The notes: generated by a model from the sequence alone, not told the origin. A DNA stretch of 35,141 bases from Syntrophobacteraceae bacterium (GCA_003566995.1 PXBG01000121.1:1-35141); one strand, 5' to 3'; shown: positions 26,027 through 35,064, counted from the first letter of the stretch. Numbers and translations are program-made.

Positions 26027-26770
26027 CAGGAACAGCTCAGATCACTGATCGAATACCAGATCTTGGAAGACAAAAAGGCACGGCTCCTTCAGGATTTCGA
26101 AGAAACCCCCAAGCGCATCGCGGCCATTGAAAAAGAGTTCAGCCAGCTTGAGGGGGAATATCTCTCCAGAAAAGCGGAACACGAAAATGCCAAAAGAATG
26201 CATGGAATGTTGGAGCAAAACATAGCAGATCTTGAAGCGAAGATCGCTCGCAGCAAGCGGCGCATGAACGAAGTCAAGACCAACAAGGAATATCAGGCTC
26301 TCATGCGGGAAATCGACGAGTACAAAAAGGAAATTGCCGCCAGGGAAGACAAGGCCCTGGAGTTGATGGCGGAAATCGAAAAGCTTGCTGCAGAGGTCAC
26401 TGAAAAGGAAAAGGAGGTGGAGAAGCAAAAATCCATTGTCGCGGAAAGCAAAAAACGACTTCAGGATGAGAGCGATTCTTTAAAGGAGCATGTGCAGCGC
26501 CTGGAGGAGGCTCAATCCAAAGTAAGGCAAAAGATGGATGAAAATGTTCAGAAAAAAACAGAATTTCTTCTGCAGCGCCAAGCGGGAATCGCTGTGGCCG
26601 CGGTGGAAAATGGTGTCTGCTCTGAGTGCCACCTGAACATTCCGCCTCAAAAATTCATCGAGTTGCAGCGAGATGAAAGTCTCATGCAGTGCCCTCACTG
26701 TCATCGTTTTGTTTATTATCCCGGCCATGACTGCTACAAGCTGACGGCCGAAGATATAGAGCACCTGTGA
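26024..26770 (+). CDS. C4-type zinc-ribbon, coiled-coil protein
   Basis: This 248-residue protein (TTG start chosen from the AGGAGGT site) has two parts. Residues about 1-185 form a long antiparallel coiled coil rich in Glu/Lys, including the conserved turn MNEVKTNKEYQALMREIDEY. The C-terminal part is a zinc ribbon with CSECHLNIPP and CPHCHRFVYY (four cysteines in CxxC pairs). The family is widespread beside nif3. Its molecular role is not settled; nucleic-acid or flagellar/secretion-related roles have been suggested for some members. The gene lies 167 bases after nif3, with prs 156 bases downstream. Confidence 0.9.
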   Translation: MQEQLRSLIEYQILEDKKARLLQDFEETPKRIAAIEKEFSQLEGEYLSRKAEHENAKRMHGMLEQNIADLEAKIARSKRRMNEVKTNKEYQALMREIDEYKKEIAAREDKALELMAEIEKLAAEVTEKEKEVEKQKSIVAESKKRLQDESDSLKEHVQRLEEAQSKVRQKMDENVQKKTEFLLQRQAGIAVAAVENGVCSECHLNIPPQKFIELQRDESLMQCPHCHRFVYYPGHDCYKLTAEDIEHL

Positions 26771-26836
26771 AGCTTGCAGGCTCCAAGGAACTCCCCCCTG
26801 GGAAAAAGCCTTTTGTGACTTTTTTAACGAAAAAGG

Positions 26837-26865
26837 TTGCCATTTGGCTGCCGCTGTAATAAGAA
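26837..26865 (+). promoter_or_regulatory. possible prs promoter
   Basis: TTGCCA at 26837-26842 and TAAGAA at 26860-26865 are spaced by 17 bases, about 60 bases before the prs ATG. The match is moderate. Confidence 0.4.
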
Positions 26866-26926
26866 GATTTCACTTTGCGACAGGGACCAGCGTTCACAAA
26901 GAGTTTTGAAAGAAGGTAAAAGATCC

Positions 26927-27880
26927 ATGGCGACTTATGGTTTGAAGATATTTTCGGGCAGCAGCAATCCCGAATTGACCCAGCAGGTTTGCGATTCTTT
27001 GGAGATCTCCCTCGGGCGTGCCATGCTGGGCACTTTCAGTGATGGAGAAATACGGGTTGAAATCGGTGAGAACGTCCGCGGGGCCGATGTATTTGTCGTG
27101 CAGTCGGGAACGCATCCGGTCAACGATCATCTCATGGAGCTTCTGGTCATGATCGATGCCTTCAAACGTGCTTCCGCAAGGAGAATCACCGCTGTCATTC
27201 CCTACTACAGTTATGCCCGGCAAGACCGCAAGAACAAGCCGCGCGTGCCCATCACAGCACGTTTGGTGGCTGATTTGATCACACGGGTCGGCGCCGACCG
27301 CATCCTCACCATGGATCTTCACGCTGGACAGATACAGGGTTTTTTTGATGTTCCCGTGGACAACCTCTATGCTTCCCCTCTCATCCTTCCCTACATTCGT
27401 GAACACTTCAACGGGGATCTGGTCATTGTCTCCCCAGACGCAGGCGGCGTTCCAAGGGCCCGTGCCTACGCCAGCCAGCTGAAAGCAACGCTGGCACTGA
27501 TCGACAAACGGCGCTCCGACGTGAATCAGGCTGAAGCCATGAACATCATCGGTGAAGTGGAAGGTCGCACTGCGGTGATATTGGACGATATGGTGGACAC
27601 GGCCGGCACACTGGTGGAAGCCGGCAAAGCTTTGATGGAAAGGGGTGCCAAGGCCGCTCATGCATGCGTGACTCATGCGGTTCTATCGGGTCCGGCCGTA
27701 GAGCGCATTGAGCGAAGCAACCTCGAAAGTCTTGTGGTGACCGACACCCTTCCCATGAGGCCCCAGGCGGCTCATTGTCCCAAGATCAAATGCATTCCCT
27801 CATTCAGGCTCTTTTCTGCGGCCATTCGCAACATACACAACGAGGATTCCATCAGCACACTCTTTGAGATTCTTCACTGA
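26927..27880 (+). CDS. prs: ribose-phosphate pyrophosphokinase (PRPP synthetase)
   Basis: The enzyme makes PRPP from ribose 5-phosphate and ATP for nucleotide, histidine and tryptophan synthesis. The 317-residue protein starts MATYGLKIFSGSSNPELTQQ. It has GENVRGADVFVVQS, the ATP/metal segment YYSYARQDRKNKPR, the PRPP synthase signature DLHAGQIQGFFDVPVDNL, the SPDAGGVPRARAYA loop and the PRPP-binding VILDDMVDTAGTLVEA. I use ATG 26927 because the open frame back to 26837 adds cysteine-rich residues outside the family. AAGGT lies about 10 bases before it. It stands alone: the ispE, rplY and pth genes that often flank prs are absent. Confidence 0.97.
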   Translation: MATYGLKIFSGSSNPELTQQVCDSLEISLGRAMLGTFSDGEIRVEIGENVRGADVFVVQSGTHPVNDHLMELLVMIDAFKRASARRITAVIPYYSYARQDRKNKPRVPITARLVADLITRVGADRILTMDLHAGQIQGFFDVPVDNLYASPLILPYIREHFNGDLVIVSPDAGGVPRARAYASQLKATLALIDKRRSDVNQAEAMNIIGEVEGRTAVILDDMVDTAGTLVEAGKALMERGAKAAHACVTHAVLSGPAVERIERSNLESLVVTDTLPMRPQAAHCPKIKCIPSFRLFSAAIRNIHNEDSISTLFEILH

Positions 27881-27933
27881 TGGCTTCGTTTCCAGCCTAC
27901 CCCTTTTTCTCCTCCTGGTGACAGGGCCCATTG

Positions 27934-27959
27934 CGGCCTCCCTGCATACCGGGGGGCCG
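27934..27959 (+). terminator. GC-rich hairpin downstream of prs
   Basis: CGGCCTCCC (27934-27942) pairs with GGGGGGCCG (27951-27959) with one wobble and an 8-base loop, 53 bases after the prs stop. Only TGCTTCTC follows, so it is a weak intrinsic terminator at best. Confidence 0.4.
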
Positions 27960-28146
27960 TGCTTCTCTGCGAGCCCTGTGTCTCCCGACCCTTTCTCCTG
28001 CAAAAGCTTTGTGCTATGTTCCTTTTTCTAGGGAGCACAAAATCCCAGGTTCTTTTTAGCGCCAGTCGTATTCTTTTTTCTTTTCATCACGCTTTTCCCA
28101 GAATCAGTTCCGTCTTTTTCATCTTCCATATGCTGTGGATTTGACC

Positions 28147-29445
28147 ATGGAAAAGCCTCAGTACATCTATGACATAGATGACCGTCCTCCCCTGGGTCAT
28201 GCTTTCCTCTATGCGCTGCAGTGGGCCATCATTCTTTTTCCTGCTCTCATCATCGTGGCCACCCTTGCGGGAAAGGCATTGGATCTCGATGCAGCCGGGG
28301 AGGTGCGCTTTTTTCAAATGACACTGCTGACCTCCGGTGTTTTCACCCTGCTTCAAGGCTTCTGGGGGCATCGTTATCCATTGTTGGATGGACCAGCTGC
28401 AGCTCTCCTCCTGACTTTCATAGTGCTCGCCCCGTTTGGCATTGAATCCATTCAGGGAGGAACCATCCTGGGAGGCCTTTTCCTCATGGGGATTGTTCTC
28501 ACGGGTCAATTGAGCAAGCTCGTGGCTCTTGCCACTCCCAATGTGGTGGGTGTCATCCTCATGCTCATCTCTTTCACTTTGCTTCCTCATTTGACCAGAA
28601 CCATGACGGGGATGGACGTGCATCCCGATGGACAACCCCTGACCTTTTTTCTGAGCATGGCTCTGGTCATGCTCATTGCCATCCTGTCCCATTGGCTCAA
28701 AGGATTTCTCAAGACCATCGCCCTCCTGGTGGGCATGGTCATTGGCACTCTCGTGTTTGCATTCCTAACCCCTCCCCAGTGGACTCACCTGCTCCAGGCC
28801 CGCTGGCTCGACACGCCATCCCACTGGATTGCCGGAACTCCACACTTTTACTGGCCTGCGGTCATCGCATTGGCAACATCTTATGTGGCGGTGCTTGTGA
28901 ACAGCCTCGGCAGCATCAATGGCATCGCAGTGGTCACAGACACGCAACGATTGTCCAAAGGAATCGAAAGAGGTGTTTTTCTCAATGGCGTGGGAGGCGT
29001 TTTCTGCGGAATTTTCGGCATTGTGGGGCTGGTGACCTACAGCATGAGCCCCGGCGTGGTTCTGGCCAATCGCGTGGCCAGCCGATACACCACCGCTTAT
29101 TGTGGGCTCCTGTTCGTGGTGGCAGCTTTTGTGCCCAAGCTGGCCGCTGTGCTGTCATCCGTACCTTCGCCGGTTGTGGGGGCCACTCTGTGCGTGGCCA
29201 TGGGGGCTCAGGTGGGAGCAGGCCTGGCGGTCGTGGCCAGCAATAAACTCACAAGCCGTGACTATTACGTGGTGGGCTTGCCTGTGGTTTTAGGAACACT
29301 GGTAGGTTTTTTGCCCGAATCTTTTCTGGAAGCGGTGTCTCCCGGAGCGAGGCTCTTTCTCGGAAATGGCCTGATCACGGGCATTGCCCTTGTGCTTTTG
29401 CTGGAACACCTCTTCATGCCAAAGAGAAAAATGGATGACTCCTAG
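28147..29445 (+). CDS. NCS2/SLC23-family membrane permease (divergent nucleobase transporter)
   Basis: This 432-residue polytopic membrane protein has about 12-14 hydrophobic segments and the overall order of UraA/xanthine permeases. The start region is [20 protein letters not shown], then the first helix [19 protein letters not shown]. The family-typical [20 protein letters not shown] and a late [18 protein letters not shown] helix are present. In TM8 and TM10, where UraA has the coupling residues E241 and E290, this protein has VNSLGS (N252) and TYSMSPGV (M300), so substrate and coupling are probably different. ATG 28147 is chosen; a GTG at 28135 would add four residues, and neither has a clear Shine-Dalgarno. 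It precedes the Nudix gene by 50 bases. Confidence 0.88.
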   Translation: MEKPQYIYDIDDRPPLGHAFLYALQWAIILFPALIIVATLAGKALDLDAAGEVRFFQMTLLTSGVFTLLQGFWGHRYPLLDGPAAALLLTFIVLAPFGIESIQGGTILGGLFLMGIVLTGQLSKLVALATPNVVGVILMLISFTLLPHLTRTMTGMDVHPDGQPLTFFLSMALVMLIAILSHWLKGFLKTIALLVGMVIGTLVFAFLTPPQWTHLLQARWLDTPSHWIAGTPHFYWPAVIALATSYVAVLVNSLGSINGIAVVTDTQRLSKGIERGVFLNGVGGVFCGIFGIVGLVTYSMSPGVVLANRVASRYTTAYCGLLFVVAAFVPKLAAVLSSVPSPVVGATLCVAMGAQVGAGLAVVASNKLTSRDYYVVGLPVVLGTLVGFLPESFLEAVSPGARLFLGNGLITGIALVLLLEHLFMPKRKMDDS

Positions 29446-29495
29446 CTTTCAAACCTTTTTGCTTTCAACCGTCGAACCGGCGGGAAAGGACCCAT

Positions 29496-29951
29496 ATGGT
29501 TGATCCTGACAGAGTCTTTTGTCCAAAATGTGGTTTTAATGTGCACGTTTATCGAAATCCCTTTCTCACGGTGGACATCGTGATCCAAATGGAATCAGGA
29601 GGCATTGTTCTCATCGAGCGCAGGAATCCTCCTCATGGATGGGCCCTTCCGGGAGGCTTTGTGGACTATGGGGAAAGCCTGGAAAGTGCCGCAAGGAGAG
29701 AGGCGCTGGAAGAAACGGGGCTGGAAGTAAGAAATTTGACGCAGTTTCGGGCGTATTCAGATCCTCAGCGCGATCCCCGGCACCACACGGTGACCATGGT
29801 CTTCGCAGCCCAGGCCGCAGGCAAACCCCAGGCTGCAGACGATGCCCGCAACGTGGAGGTTTTTATGCCCCACAGCCTCCCCCGTCTCATGGCTTTTGAT
29901 CACGGGAAGATCCTGAATGATTATCTGGCCTGGAAAGGTGCCAGGGGATGA
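29496..29951 (+). CDS. Nudix hydrolase with N-terminal zinc-finger-like CPxC motif
   Basis: This 151-residue Nudix protein hydrolyses a nucleoside diphosphate linked to another group. The complete Nudix box GX5EX7REUXEEXGU is present from [18 protein letters not shown] to EETGL. A short N-terminal [15 protein letters not shown] precedes the fold, and the substrate loop [15 protein letters not shown] resembles ADP-ribose or NADH pyrophosphatases. GGAAAGGA lies 6 bases before the ATG. The substrate is not determinable. It follows the NCS2 permease by 50 bases and may be co-transcribed with it. Confidence 0.92.
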   Translation: MVDPDRVFCPKCGFNVHVYRNPFLTVDIVIQMESGGIVLIERRNPPHGWALPGGFVDYGESLESAARREALEETGLEVRNLTQFRAYSDPQRDPRHHTVTMVFAAQAAGKPQAADDARNVEVFMPHSLPRLMAFDHGKILNDYLAWKGARG

Positions 29952-30094
29952 GGGCGGGGAACTGAAGTGCTTCGGCCGCGGTTTTCCTGCTTCGAGCTTG
30001 AACTGGGCATGCTTTTTGAGATATTCATTCTGAACGCTCGGATCATTGGCTGTCACTGCGGGTCGAAACAGTGTTGTGCCAAAAATGCTGAAAA

Positions 30095-31162
30095 ATGGTG
30101 AGCCAGGAGTTCTTGGGGGAAAGATTCCGCTCCTCGGCTCAGTCAAAGGCCTGTCACATTCCAATTGTGAGGTTTACTGTGCGATATCACGGAAAAATTT
30201 TTATTCTATTGTGTCTTTCCCTGTTCTACCTTGTGAATCCTTCAACCCTTTCGCTGGCTCATGCCGGGCAGGATGAAGCGTCTGCATCCTGCATTCATTT
30301 GGAGAAAGGTTTTTGGAAAGCCCACCCCGAAGAGTTTGAGCGGCTTTATGAAAGAGTGGAACCGAACTTGTCCCGGGCGGATTTGGAGGCCATCCTTTCC
30401 CAGGAGGAAGCTGTTTGCATGGATGAAGCCCACATGGCGAGACTCGAGTTCATCGCTTCACCCCAGTCCGTTCGTATGCAGCGTCAGCAGCACATAGATG
30501 TGGTTCCAAGAATGGTCAATGAGAGAACCCTGTCGGAGGGTGCAGCTTTTTTCCAGGACCATCGGAGTGTCTTTCGGCGGACTTATGAGAAAACCGGCGT
30601 GAAGCCTCAGGACATCGTTGCCATTTTGAACTGGGAGTCAAGGCTTGGACAGTTTCGGGGAAGGTACGACGTGCTGAGGATTTTTGTGGGGCAGATATTT
30701 CTCATCGATGAAATGGAGAGATGGCATTATGCCAACGGTTCGTATGATGTGGAGAACTCCATGCCCAGACCGCAGGCTCTGCAGCGCATTGAACGCATTA
30801 AAAGCCGGGCCATCAACAATTTGGGAGAACTTCTGATTCAGGCGGAACGAGGAGGATTTGACGTGACCACGGTGAAAGGGTCTTGGGCTGGAGCCATAGG
30901 AATTCCCCAGTTCATGCCCGCCTCCATGGTTTATGCAGCCGATGGGGATGGGGATGGAAGGGTAGACCTCAACACCATTCCGGACGCCATCATGTCCGTG
31001 GGCAATTATCTGGCCATGAATGGTTATCACAGCAGAGGGAGTGCTCACGCTTTCCGGCGCTACAATCCCGAAGGGGAATATGTGCGGGGGGTGGCTTTAT
31101 ACAGCGAAAAAGTAGAAATGCTGGGGGTGAGGCCTTCCTCCCGTTGGGCCTATGAAGGGTAG
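30095..31162 (+). CDS. MltB-like lytic murein transglycosylase
   Basis: This periplasmic peptidoglycan lytic transglycosylase cleaves the MurNAc-GlcNAc bond. Catalytic glutamate E181 (counted from the ATG at 30095) lies in ILNWESRLGQFRGRYDVL. The family core GSWAGAIGIPQFMPASM and DGDGDGRVDLNTIPDAIMSV, then NYLAMNGYHSRG, follow. A signal sequence is present: GKIFILLCLSLFYLVNPSTL then SLAHAGQ. The 30095 ATG gives an unusually long n-region (about 30 residues) and lacks a ribosome site; GTG 30167 or 30179 would give a normal signal peptide, so the start is uncertain. No lipobox cysteine is visible, so it is probably soluble or membrane-anchored in the periplasm. It precedes the Mla-type cluster by 84 bases. 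Confidence 0.88.
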   Translation: MVSQEFLGERFRSSAQSKACHIPIVRFTVRYHGKIFILLCLSLFYLVNPSTLSLAHAGQDEASASCIHLEKGFWKAHPEEFERLYERVEPNLSRADLEAILSQEEAVCMDEAHMARLEFIASPQSVRMQRQQHIDVVPRMVNERTLSEGAAFFQDHRSVFRRTYEKTGVKPQDIVAILNWESRLGQFRGRYDVLRIFVGQIFLIDEMERWHYANGSYDVENSMPRPQALQRIERIKSRAINNLGELLIQAERGGFDVTTVKGSWAGAIGIPQFMPASMVYAADGDGDGRVDLNTIPDAIMSVGNYLAMNGYHSRGSAHAFRRYNPEGEYVRGVALYSEKVEMLGVRPSSRWAYEG

Positions 31163-31246
31163 CGCCCCCCATGAAATGAGGGGACTTCGTGATGAGCCAG
31201 GTGCGCCGCACGCTTCACAGCAAATCTCTAAAAATCAGACTTTCCC

Positions 31247-32395
31247 ATGAATGATGAAGTTCAGAGCCGGCCACAGGAATCATCCGTTGCTTTTGCCCGC
31301 GAAGGGGCCACCGTCGAAGTGCGGCTTTCCGGGCCCTGGACCATTTCCAGCGGCATTCCTTCTTCTTCCAGAATCCGCGAAGCATTGAGCGCTCATGAGG
31401 ATTGCACACGGATTCGAATCCTTGCGGACGGTGTGGCTCAATGGGACTCCGCTCTCCTGGTGTTTCTGGAACGGCTCAGAAAATTTTCCCGGGAAAGACA
31501 TGTTCAAATGGATTTTCAGGGCCTTCCCGAGGGTGCCGAGCGACTTTTAACGCTTGCTTCGAGACCCTTGCAGGAGGAAAGGGGGGCCCGGGGAGAGGAA
31601 AAGTCCTTTCTCAGTCGCATTGGTCGGGAAGCATTAAAATGGTACCACGCTGCAGGGGAAATCATAGAATTCATTGGCCGTGCCACACTGGCATTGGGGA
31701 ATTTCTTTCGGGGAAGAGCTCAGATGCGCCGCTCCGACCTGTTGGGAATCATTCAGGAATGCGGTGTGAATGCTCTTCCCATCGTGTCCCTCATCAGCAT
31801 TCTTGTGGGACTGATCTTTGCCTTTGTGGGGGCGGTGCAATTGAGAATGTTCGGCGCTCAGATTTTCGTGGCGGACCTGGTTGCCCTTGCCATGGCCCGT
31901 GAGATGGCTGCCATGATGACGGGCATCATCATGGCGGGTCGCACCGGTGCAGCTTTCGCCGCACAGTTGGGCACCATGCAGGTCAATGAAGAAATCGATG
32001 CATTTCGAACTTTTGGCATTTCCCCCATGGAATTTCTGGTTTTGCCAAGGATGCTGGCATTGATGTTGATGATGCCTTTTCTCTACCTGTACTCTCTTTT
32101 CCTTGGAATTCTTGGTGGCGCCATCGTGGGGACCTGGATGCTCGATTTGCCATGGGTGCAATACTCCCATCAGACTCAAATGGCCATCACCCTGACGGAT
32201 TTTTTCATCGGACTGGTGAAAAGTGCCATTTTTGGCGTTCTGGTGGCCGTGTCCGGGTGCCTGAGAGGCATGCAGTGCGGCCGAAGCGCTTCTGCAGTGG
32301 GAATGGCCACGACCTCTGCGGTGGTGACCGGCATTGTGTGGATCATCGTTGCCGATTCCATCGTGACGGTGATCACAAGCATGTTGGGGATTTGA
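31247..32395 (+). CDS. MlaE-family ABC transporter permease with N-terminal STAS-like domain
   Basis: This 382-residue permease moves phospholipids between the membranes in an MCE system. The first 110 residues form a STAS-like domain (VEVRLSGPWTISSG, then RIRILADGVAQWDSALLVFL), which corresponds to the separate MlaB subunit in E. coli. The rest is the MlaE fold: IIQECGVNALPIVSLISILV, EMAAMMTGIIMAGRTGAAFA, GTMQVNEEIDAFRTFGISPM and a final hydrophobic TSAVVTGIVWIIVADSIVTV. About five or six membrane spans are seen. The ribosome site is weak. mlaF follows after 22 bases. Confidence 0.93.
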   Translation: MNDEVQSRPQESSVAFAREGATVEVRLSGPWTISSGIPSSSRIREALSAHEDCTRIRILADGVAQWDSALLVFLERLRKFSRERHVQMDFQGLPEGAERLLTLASRPLQEERGARGEEKSFLSRIGREALKWYHAAGEIIEFIGRATLALGNFFRGRAQMRRSDLLGIIQECGVNALPIVSLISILVGLIFAFVGAVQLRMFGAQIFVADLVALAMAREMAAMMTGIIMAGRTGAAFAAQLGTMQVNEEIDAFRTFGISPMEFLVLPRMLALMLMMPFLYLYSLFLGILGGAIVGTWMLDLPWVQYSHQTQMAITLTDFFIGLVKSAIFGVLVAVSGCLRGMQCGRSASAVGMATTSAVVTGIVWIIVADSIVTVITSMLGI

Positions 32396-32417
32396 AAATC
32401 CTCAGGAAAGCGGTGAC

Positions 32418-33200
32418 GTGAAGGAACCTCAAGAAGCACATATCACTGTGGTGGACCTGGAAATGGCCTACGGCAGCTTTGTCATTCAGAAAGAACTGAA
32501 TTTTTCCATTGGAAGGGGAGAAATTTTCATCATCATGGGTGGCAGTGGCTGCGGCAAGAGCACCCTGCTCAAACACCTGATCGGTCTCATGGAACCGGCC
32601 AGGGGCCGGGTCCTCTATGGGGATGTGAGTTTTTGGGAAATAGACCCGGGGGACCGGGACGCTATCATGCGCCGCTCGGGCATCCTTTATCAGAGCGGTG
32701 CCCTGTGGAGTTCCATGACCCTGGAAGAAAACGTGGCCTTGCCTCTCCAGGAGTATTCTGATCTCAGCATCTCCGACATCAGAGATCTTGTTTCTCTCAA
32801 ATTGGCACTGGTGGGTCTGGCGGGTTTTGAAAGCTTTTACCCCTCTGAAATGAGTGGGGGCATGAGAAAACGCGCTGCCCTCGCACGGGCCATCGCTCTT
32901 GACCCCCAAGTCTTGTTTTTTGACGAACCCTCTGCGGGTCTGGACCCCGTGAGCGCGAGAATGCTGGATGACCTGATTTTGGAACTACGGGACAGCCTGG
33001 GGGCGACAATAGTGGTGGTGACCCATGAGTTGCCCAGCATATTTGCCATTGGCGACAAGGCCGTTTTTTTGGATAGCGAAACAAAAACCATGACCGCTCT
33101 TGGCAATCCTCATGAACTCCTGCAGGAGTCCCCTGACCGAAAGGTTCTCAATTTTCTCACTCGCGGGGAAGCGCAACCCCGAAAAACAGACCGCCCCTGA
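32418..33200 (+). CDS. MlaF-family ABC transporter ATPase
   Basis: This 260-residue ATPase powers the MlaE permease. Walker A is GGSGCGKST (41-49), the Q loop is GILYQSGALWSSMTLEENVA, the signature is MSGGMRKRAALARAIALDP near 145, Walker B is VLFFDEPSAGLDP, and the switch histidine is in VVTHELPS. The Q loop with SGALWSSMT and the MSGGMRKR signature are typical of the Mla/PqiA-associated ATPases rather than import ATPases. It starts with GTG 32418; AGGA lies 10 bases before it. The C-terminal tail after residue 235 is short and charged. The permease precedes it and the MCE gene follows 103 bases downstream. Confidence 0.95.
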   Translation: MKEPQEAHITVVDLEMAYGSFVIQKELNFSIGRGEIFIIMGGSGCGKSTLLKHLIGLMEPARGRVLYGDVSFWEIDPGDRDAIMRRSGILYQSGALWSSMTLEENVALPLQEYSDLSISDIRDLVSLKLALVGLAGFESFYPSEMSGGMRKRAALARAIALDPQVLFFDEPSAGLDPVSARMLDDLILELRDSLGATIVVVTHELPSIFAIGDKAVFLDSETKTMTALGNPHELLQESPDRKVLNFLTRGEAQPRKTDRP

Positions 33201-33303
33201 AGGCCTCGATGAAGTCGGAACTCATGGATACTTCTCACTTTCCACGCAGTGGACGGGTATCCCGGGAGATTCATTGCCTGCTCAGCAGGTGGACCCTTAA
33301 AAG

Positions 33304-34338
33304 ATGAGTCATTGGTTCATGAGCAAAAAAGCGAATCCCAAACTGATCGGATCTTTTGTTGTGGGTGGATTGGCCCTTGCCCTCCTCGCCATTTTTCTGT
33401 TGAGCGCCGGTTTTTTCAGAGAAACGGTGAAGTGCGTGGCCTTTTTTGAGGGATCGGTGAAAGGGTTGAGCGTTGGGGCTCCTGTGACATTTCGCGGCGT
33501 GAGAGTGGGGACGGTCACGGACATTCAACTGCGCATCGGCAGCAATGACCTCGATCATCTCATCCCCGTTTTTTTTGAGATAGAAACTGCAAGACTCACA
33601 ATGGTGCGAGCCGACGGTCAGCCCAACGGACTGGATGTTGATCGCCTGATTGAGAGGGGATTGCGGGCACAGCTGACTGTGCAGAGTTTTGTGACCGGTC
33701 TTCTCATGATCGAACTGGATTTCAGGCCCGGGACACGCAAGGTGCTTGTGGGAACCATACAAGATTACCCGGAAATACCAACCATCCCTTCGGATCTGGA
33801 AGATTTTCTGCGAAGATTTGAGGAAGTTCCCATCGAGGAGGCCCTCGAGCAGATCACAGACATTCTCAAAACTGTCCGGGAATATGTGGATTCACCTGAA
33901 GCCATGGCGCTTCTTCGAAATTTCGGTGAGGCTCTCGAGGGGGTGAATGCGCTTGTGAAGAAAGTTGACGGGCACGCAGACCCGCTTTTAAGGGAAGGAA
34001 CTCTTGCCCTGCGGGAAATGAAACAAACCTTCGGTGAACTCAACAAGCGATTGTCCGCGATACTCGACAGGTCAGAGGGCGCAATGGCTTCGATGGACAA
34101 TGTGGCTGGTGAAATGGACCGGCGTCTGCCCGCGTTGATGGACGAATTGGAAAGAACAGCCAGGTTAACCCAGAATGCCATGGAGAACATGGCGGCTGCC
34201 TCGCAGGAGGATTCGCCCCTCATGCACAACCTCCAGGAACTTTCTGTTGAAATGACTTCTGCAGCACGCTCTATTCGCGTGCTCGCTGACTATTTGCAGC
34301 AAAACCCTGAAGCCTTGTTGCGCGGAAGGCGACCATGA
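33304..34338 (+). CDS. MlaD-family single-MCE-domain substrate-binding protein with long helical tail
   Basis: This 344-residue protein is anchored by one membrane helix (LIGSFVVGGLALALLAIFLL, about 15-34) and has one MCE domain at about 42-120 (AFFEGSVKGLSVGAPVTFRG, VRVGTVTDIQL). Residues about 160-325 are almost wholly alpha-helical and charged, and the C-terminus ends YLQQNPEALLRGRRP, a motif typical of MCE proteins paired with PqiC-like lipoproteins. The length is nearly twice that of E. coli MlaD, so the hexamer would project a helical needle into the periplasm. ATG 33304 is chosen; ATG 33319 is an alternative. It overlaps the earliest start of the next gene by 4 bases (ATGA). Confidence 0.92.
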   Translation: MSHWFMSKKANPKLIGSFVVGGLALALLAIFLLSAGFFRETVKCVAFFEGSVKGLSVGAPVTFRGVRVGTVTDIQLRIGSNDLDHLIPVFFEIETARLTMVRADGQPNGLDVDRLIERGLRAQLTVQSFVTGLLMIELDFRPGTRKVLVGTIQDYPEIPTIPSDLEDFLRRFEEVPIEEALEQITDILKTVREYVDSPEAMALLRNFGEALEGVNALVKKVDGHADPLLREGTLALREMKQTFGELNKRLSAILDRSEGAMASMDNVAGEMDRRLPALMDELERTARLTQNAMENMAAASQEDSPLMHNLQELSVEMTSAARSIRVLADYLQQNPEALLRGRRP

Positions 34339-34349
34339 AAGGAGCAAAA

Positions 34350-34988
34350 ATGGGCCACGTTAAAATCATTCGTGCCACATGGCTTCTCGCCATGCTTGTG
34401 GGCTTATCAGCGTGTGTGGGGGTCTCAAGCAAGCCCTCCAGAACTTTCTTGCTGAACGAGGTGGCTCATTTCAACAAATCCAATGCCATCGATCCCATAA
34501 GAGATTTTTCAAAGGAGCCCCTTCGTGTGGGCGTGGGACCCTTTAAAATACCGGAATACCTGAATCGGCCTCAAATCGTTTCCCGAACTGCCGGAAACGA
34601 ATTGCAGATCAACGAGTTTCATCGCTGGGCGGAACCTCTGGGCGAAAGCATGCCAAGGGTGATGGCTCAAAACATGTCCCGGTTGCTCATGTCTGATCTG
34701 GTTTTTGCTTTTCCCTGGAGGAGCTCCCTGAGGCCCGGTCACCGCGTGACCGTGACCGTGCTGCGCTTCGACGGGAGTCTGGGGGAAGACGTTTCCCTGG
34801 AAGGAATTTGGAATCTTTATGCCGGGAGCAGAAACACGTTGCAGGAATCAAAAAGATTTTCCTTCACGGTGGCCTGCAAAGGGGGAGATTTTGACGCACT
34901 GGTGGATGCCCACAACCATCTTGTGTATCTGCTCAGTCTTCAGGTTGCCTCGGCCATCGGGGCTCACTCCCTCCCCTCCTCATCCTGA
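34350..34988 (+). CDS. PqiC/ABC-type transport auxiliary lipoprotein
   Basis: This probable outer-membrane lipoprotein pairs with the MCE protein. From ATG 34350 it has 212 residues with a lipoprotein signal, MGHVKIIRATWLLAMLVGLS and the lipobox cysteine in LSAC. The mature part opens with RTFLLNEVAHF, then PLRVGVGPFKIPEYLNRPQI, EFHRWAEPLGESMPRVMAQN and RVTVTVLRFDG, the order seen in PqiC (DUF330). ATG 34350 has AAAGGAG at 5 bases; ATG 34335 overlaps the mlaD stop. The gene closes the cluster, the place MlaC has in E. coli. Confidence 0.85.
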   Translation: MGHVKIIRATWLLAMLVGLSACVGVSSKPSRTFLLNEVAHFNKSNAIDPIRDFSKEPLRVGVGPFKIPEYLNRPQIVSRTAGNELQINEFHRWAEPLGESMPRVMAQNMSRLLMSDLVFAFPWRSSLRPGHRVTVTVLRFDGSLGEDVSLEGIWNLYAGSRNTLQESKRFSFTVACKGGDFDALVDAHNHLVYLLSLQVASAIGAHSLPSSS

Positions 34989-35064
34989 GGAGCTACAGGG
35001 CAAGAAGAGCCCTTCCGGGTTTCAGGGAAGTTTATCACGTGTGGCGTTTTGATCGGTGAACGAA

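Noticed and set aside
28031-28146. Possible riboswitch or attenuator before the NCS2 permease
   Set aside because: No purine- or PRPP-riboswitch core or U-tracted hairpin was recognisable in the leader.
29757-30164. Minus-strand frame across the Nudix-MltB gap, with a protein-like stretch near 29950-30090
   Set aside because: The stretch TANDPSVQNEYLKKHAQFKL looks coding, but the frame continues antisense through the Nudix gene without a stop and has no family match, so chance is the better explanation.
34989-35055. Possible terminator after the lipoprotein gene
   Set aside because: Only a 5-bp AGGGC/GCCCT hairpin without a T tract is present.
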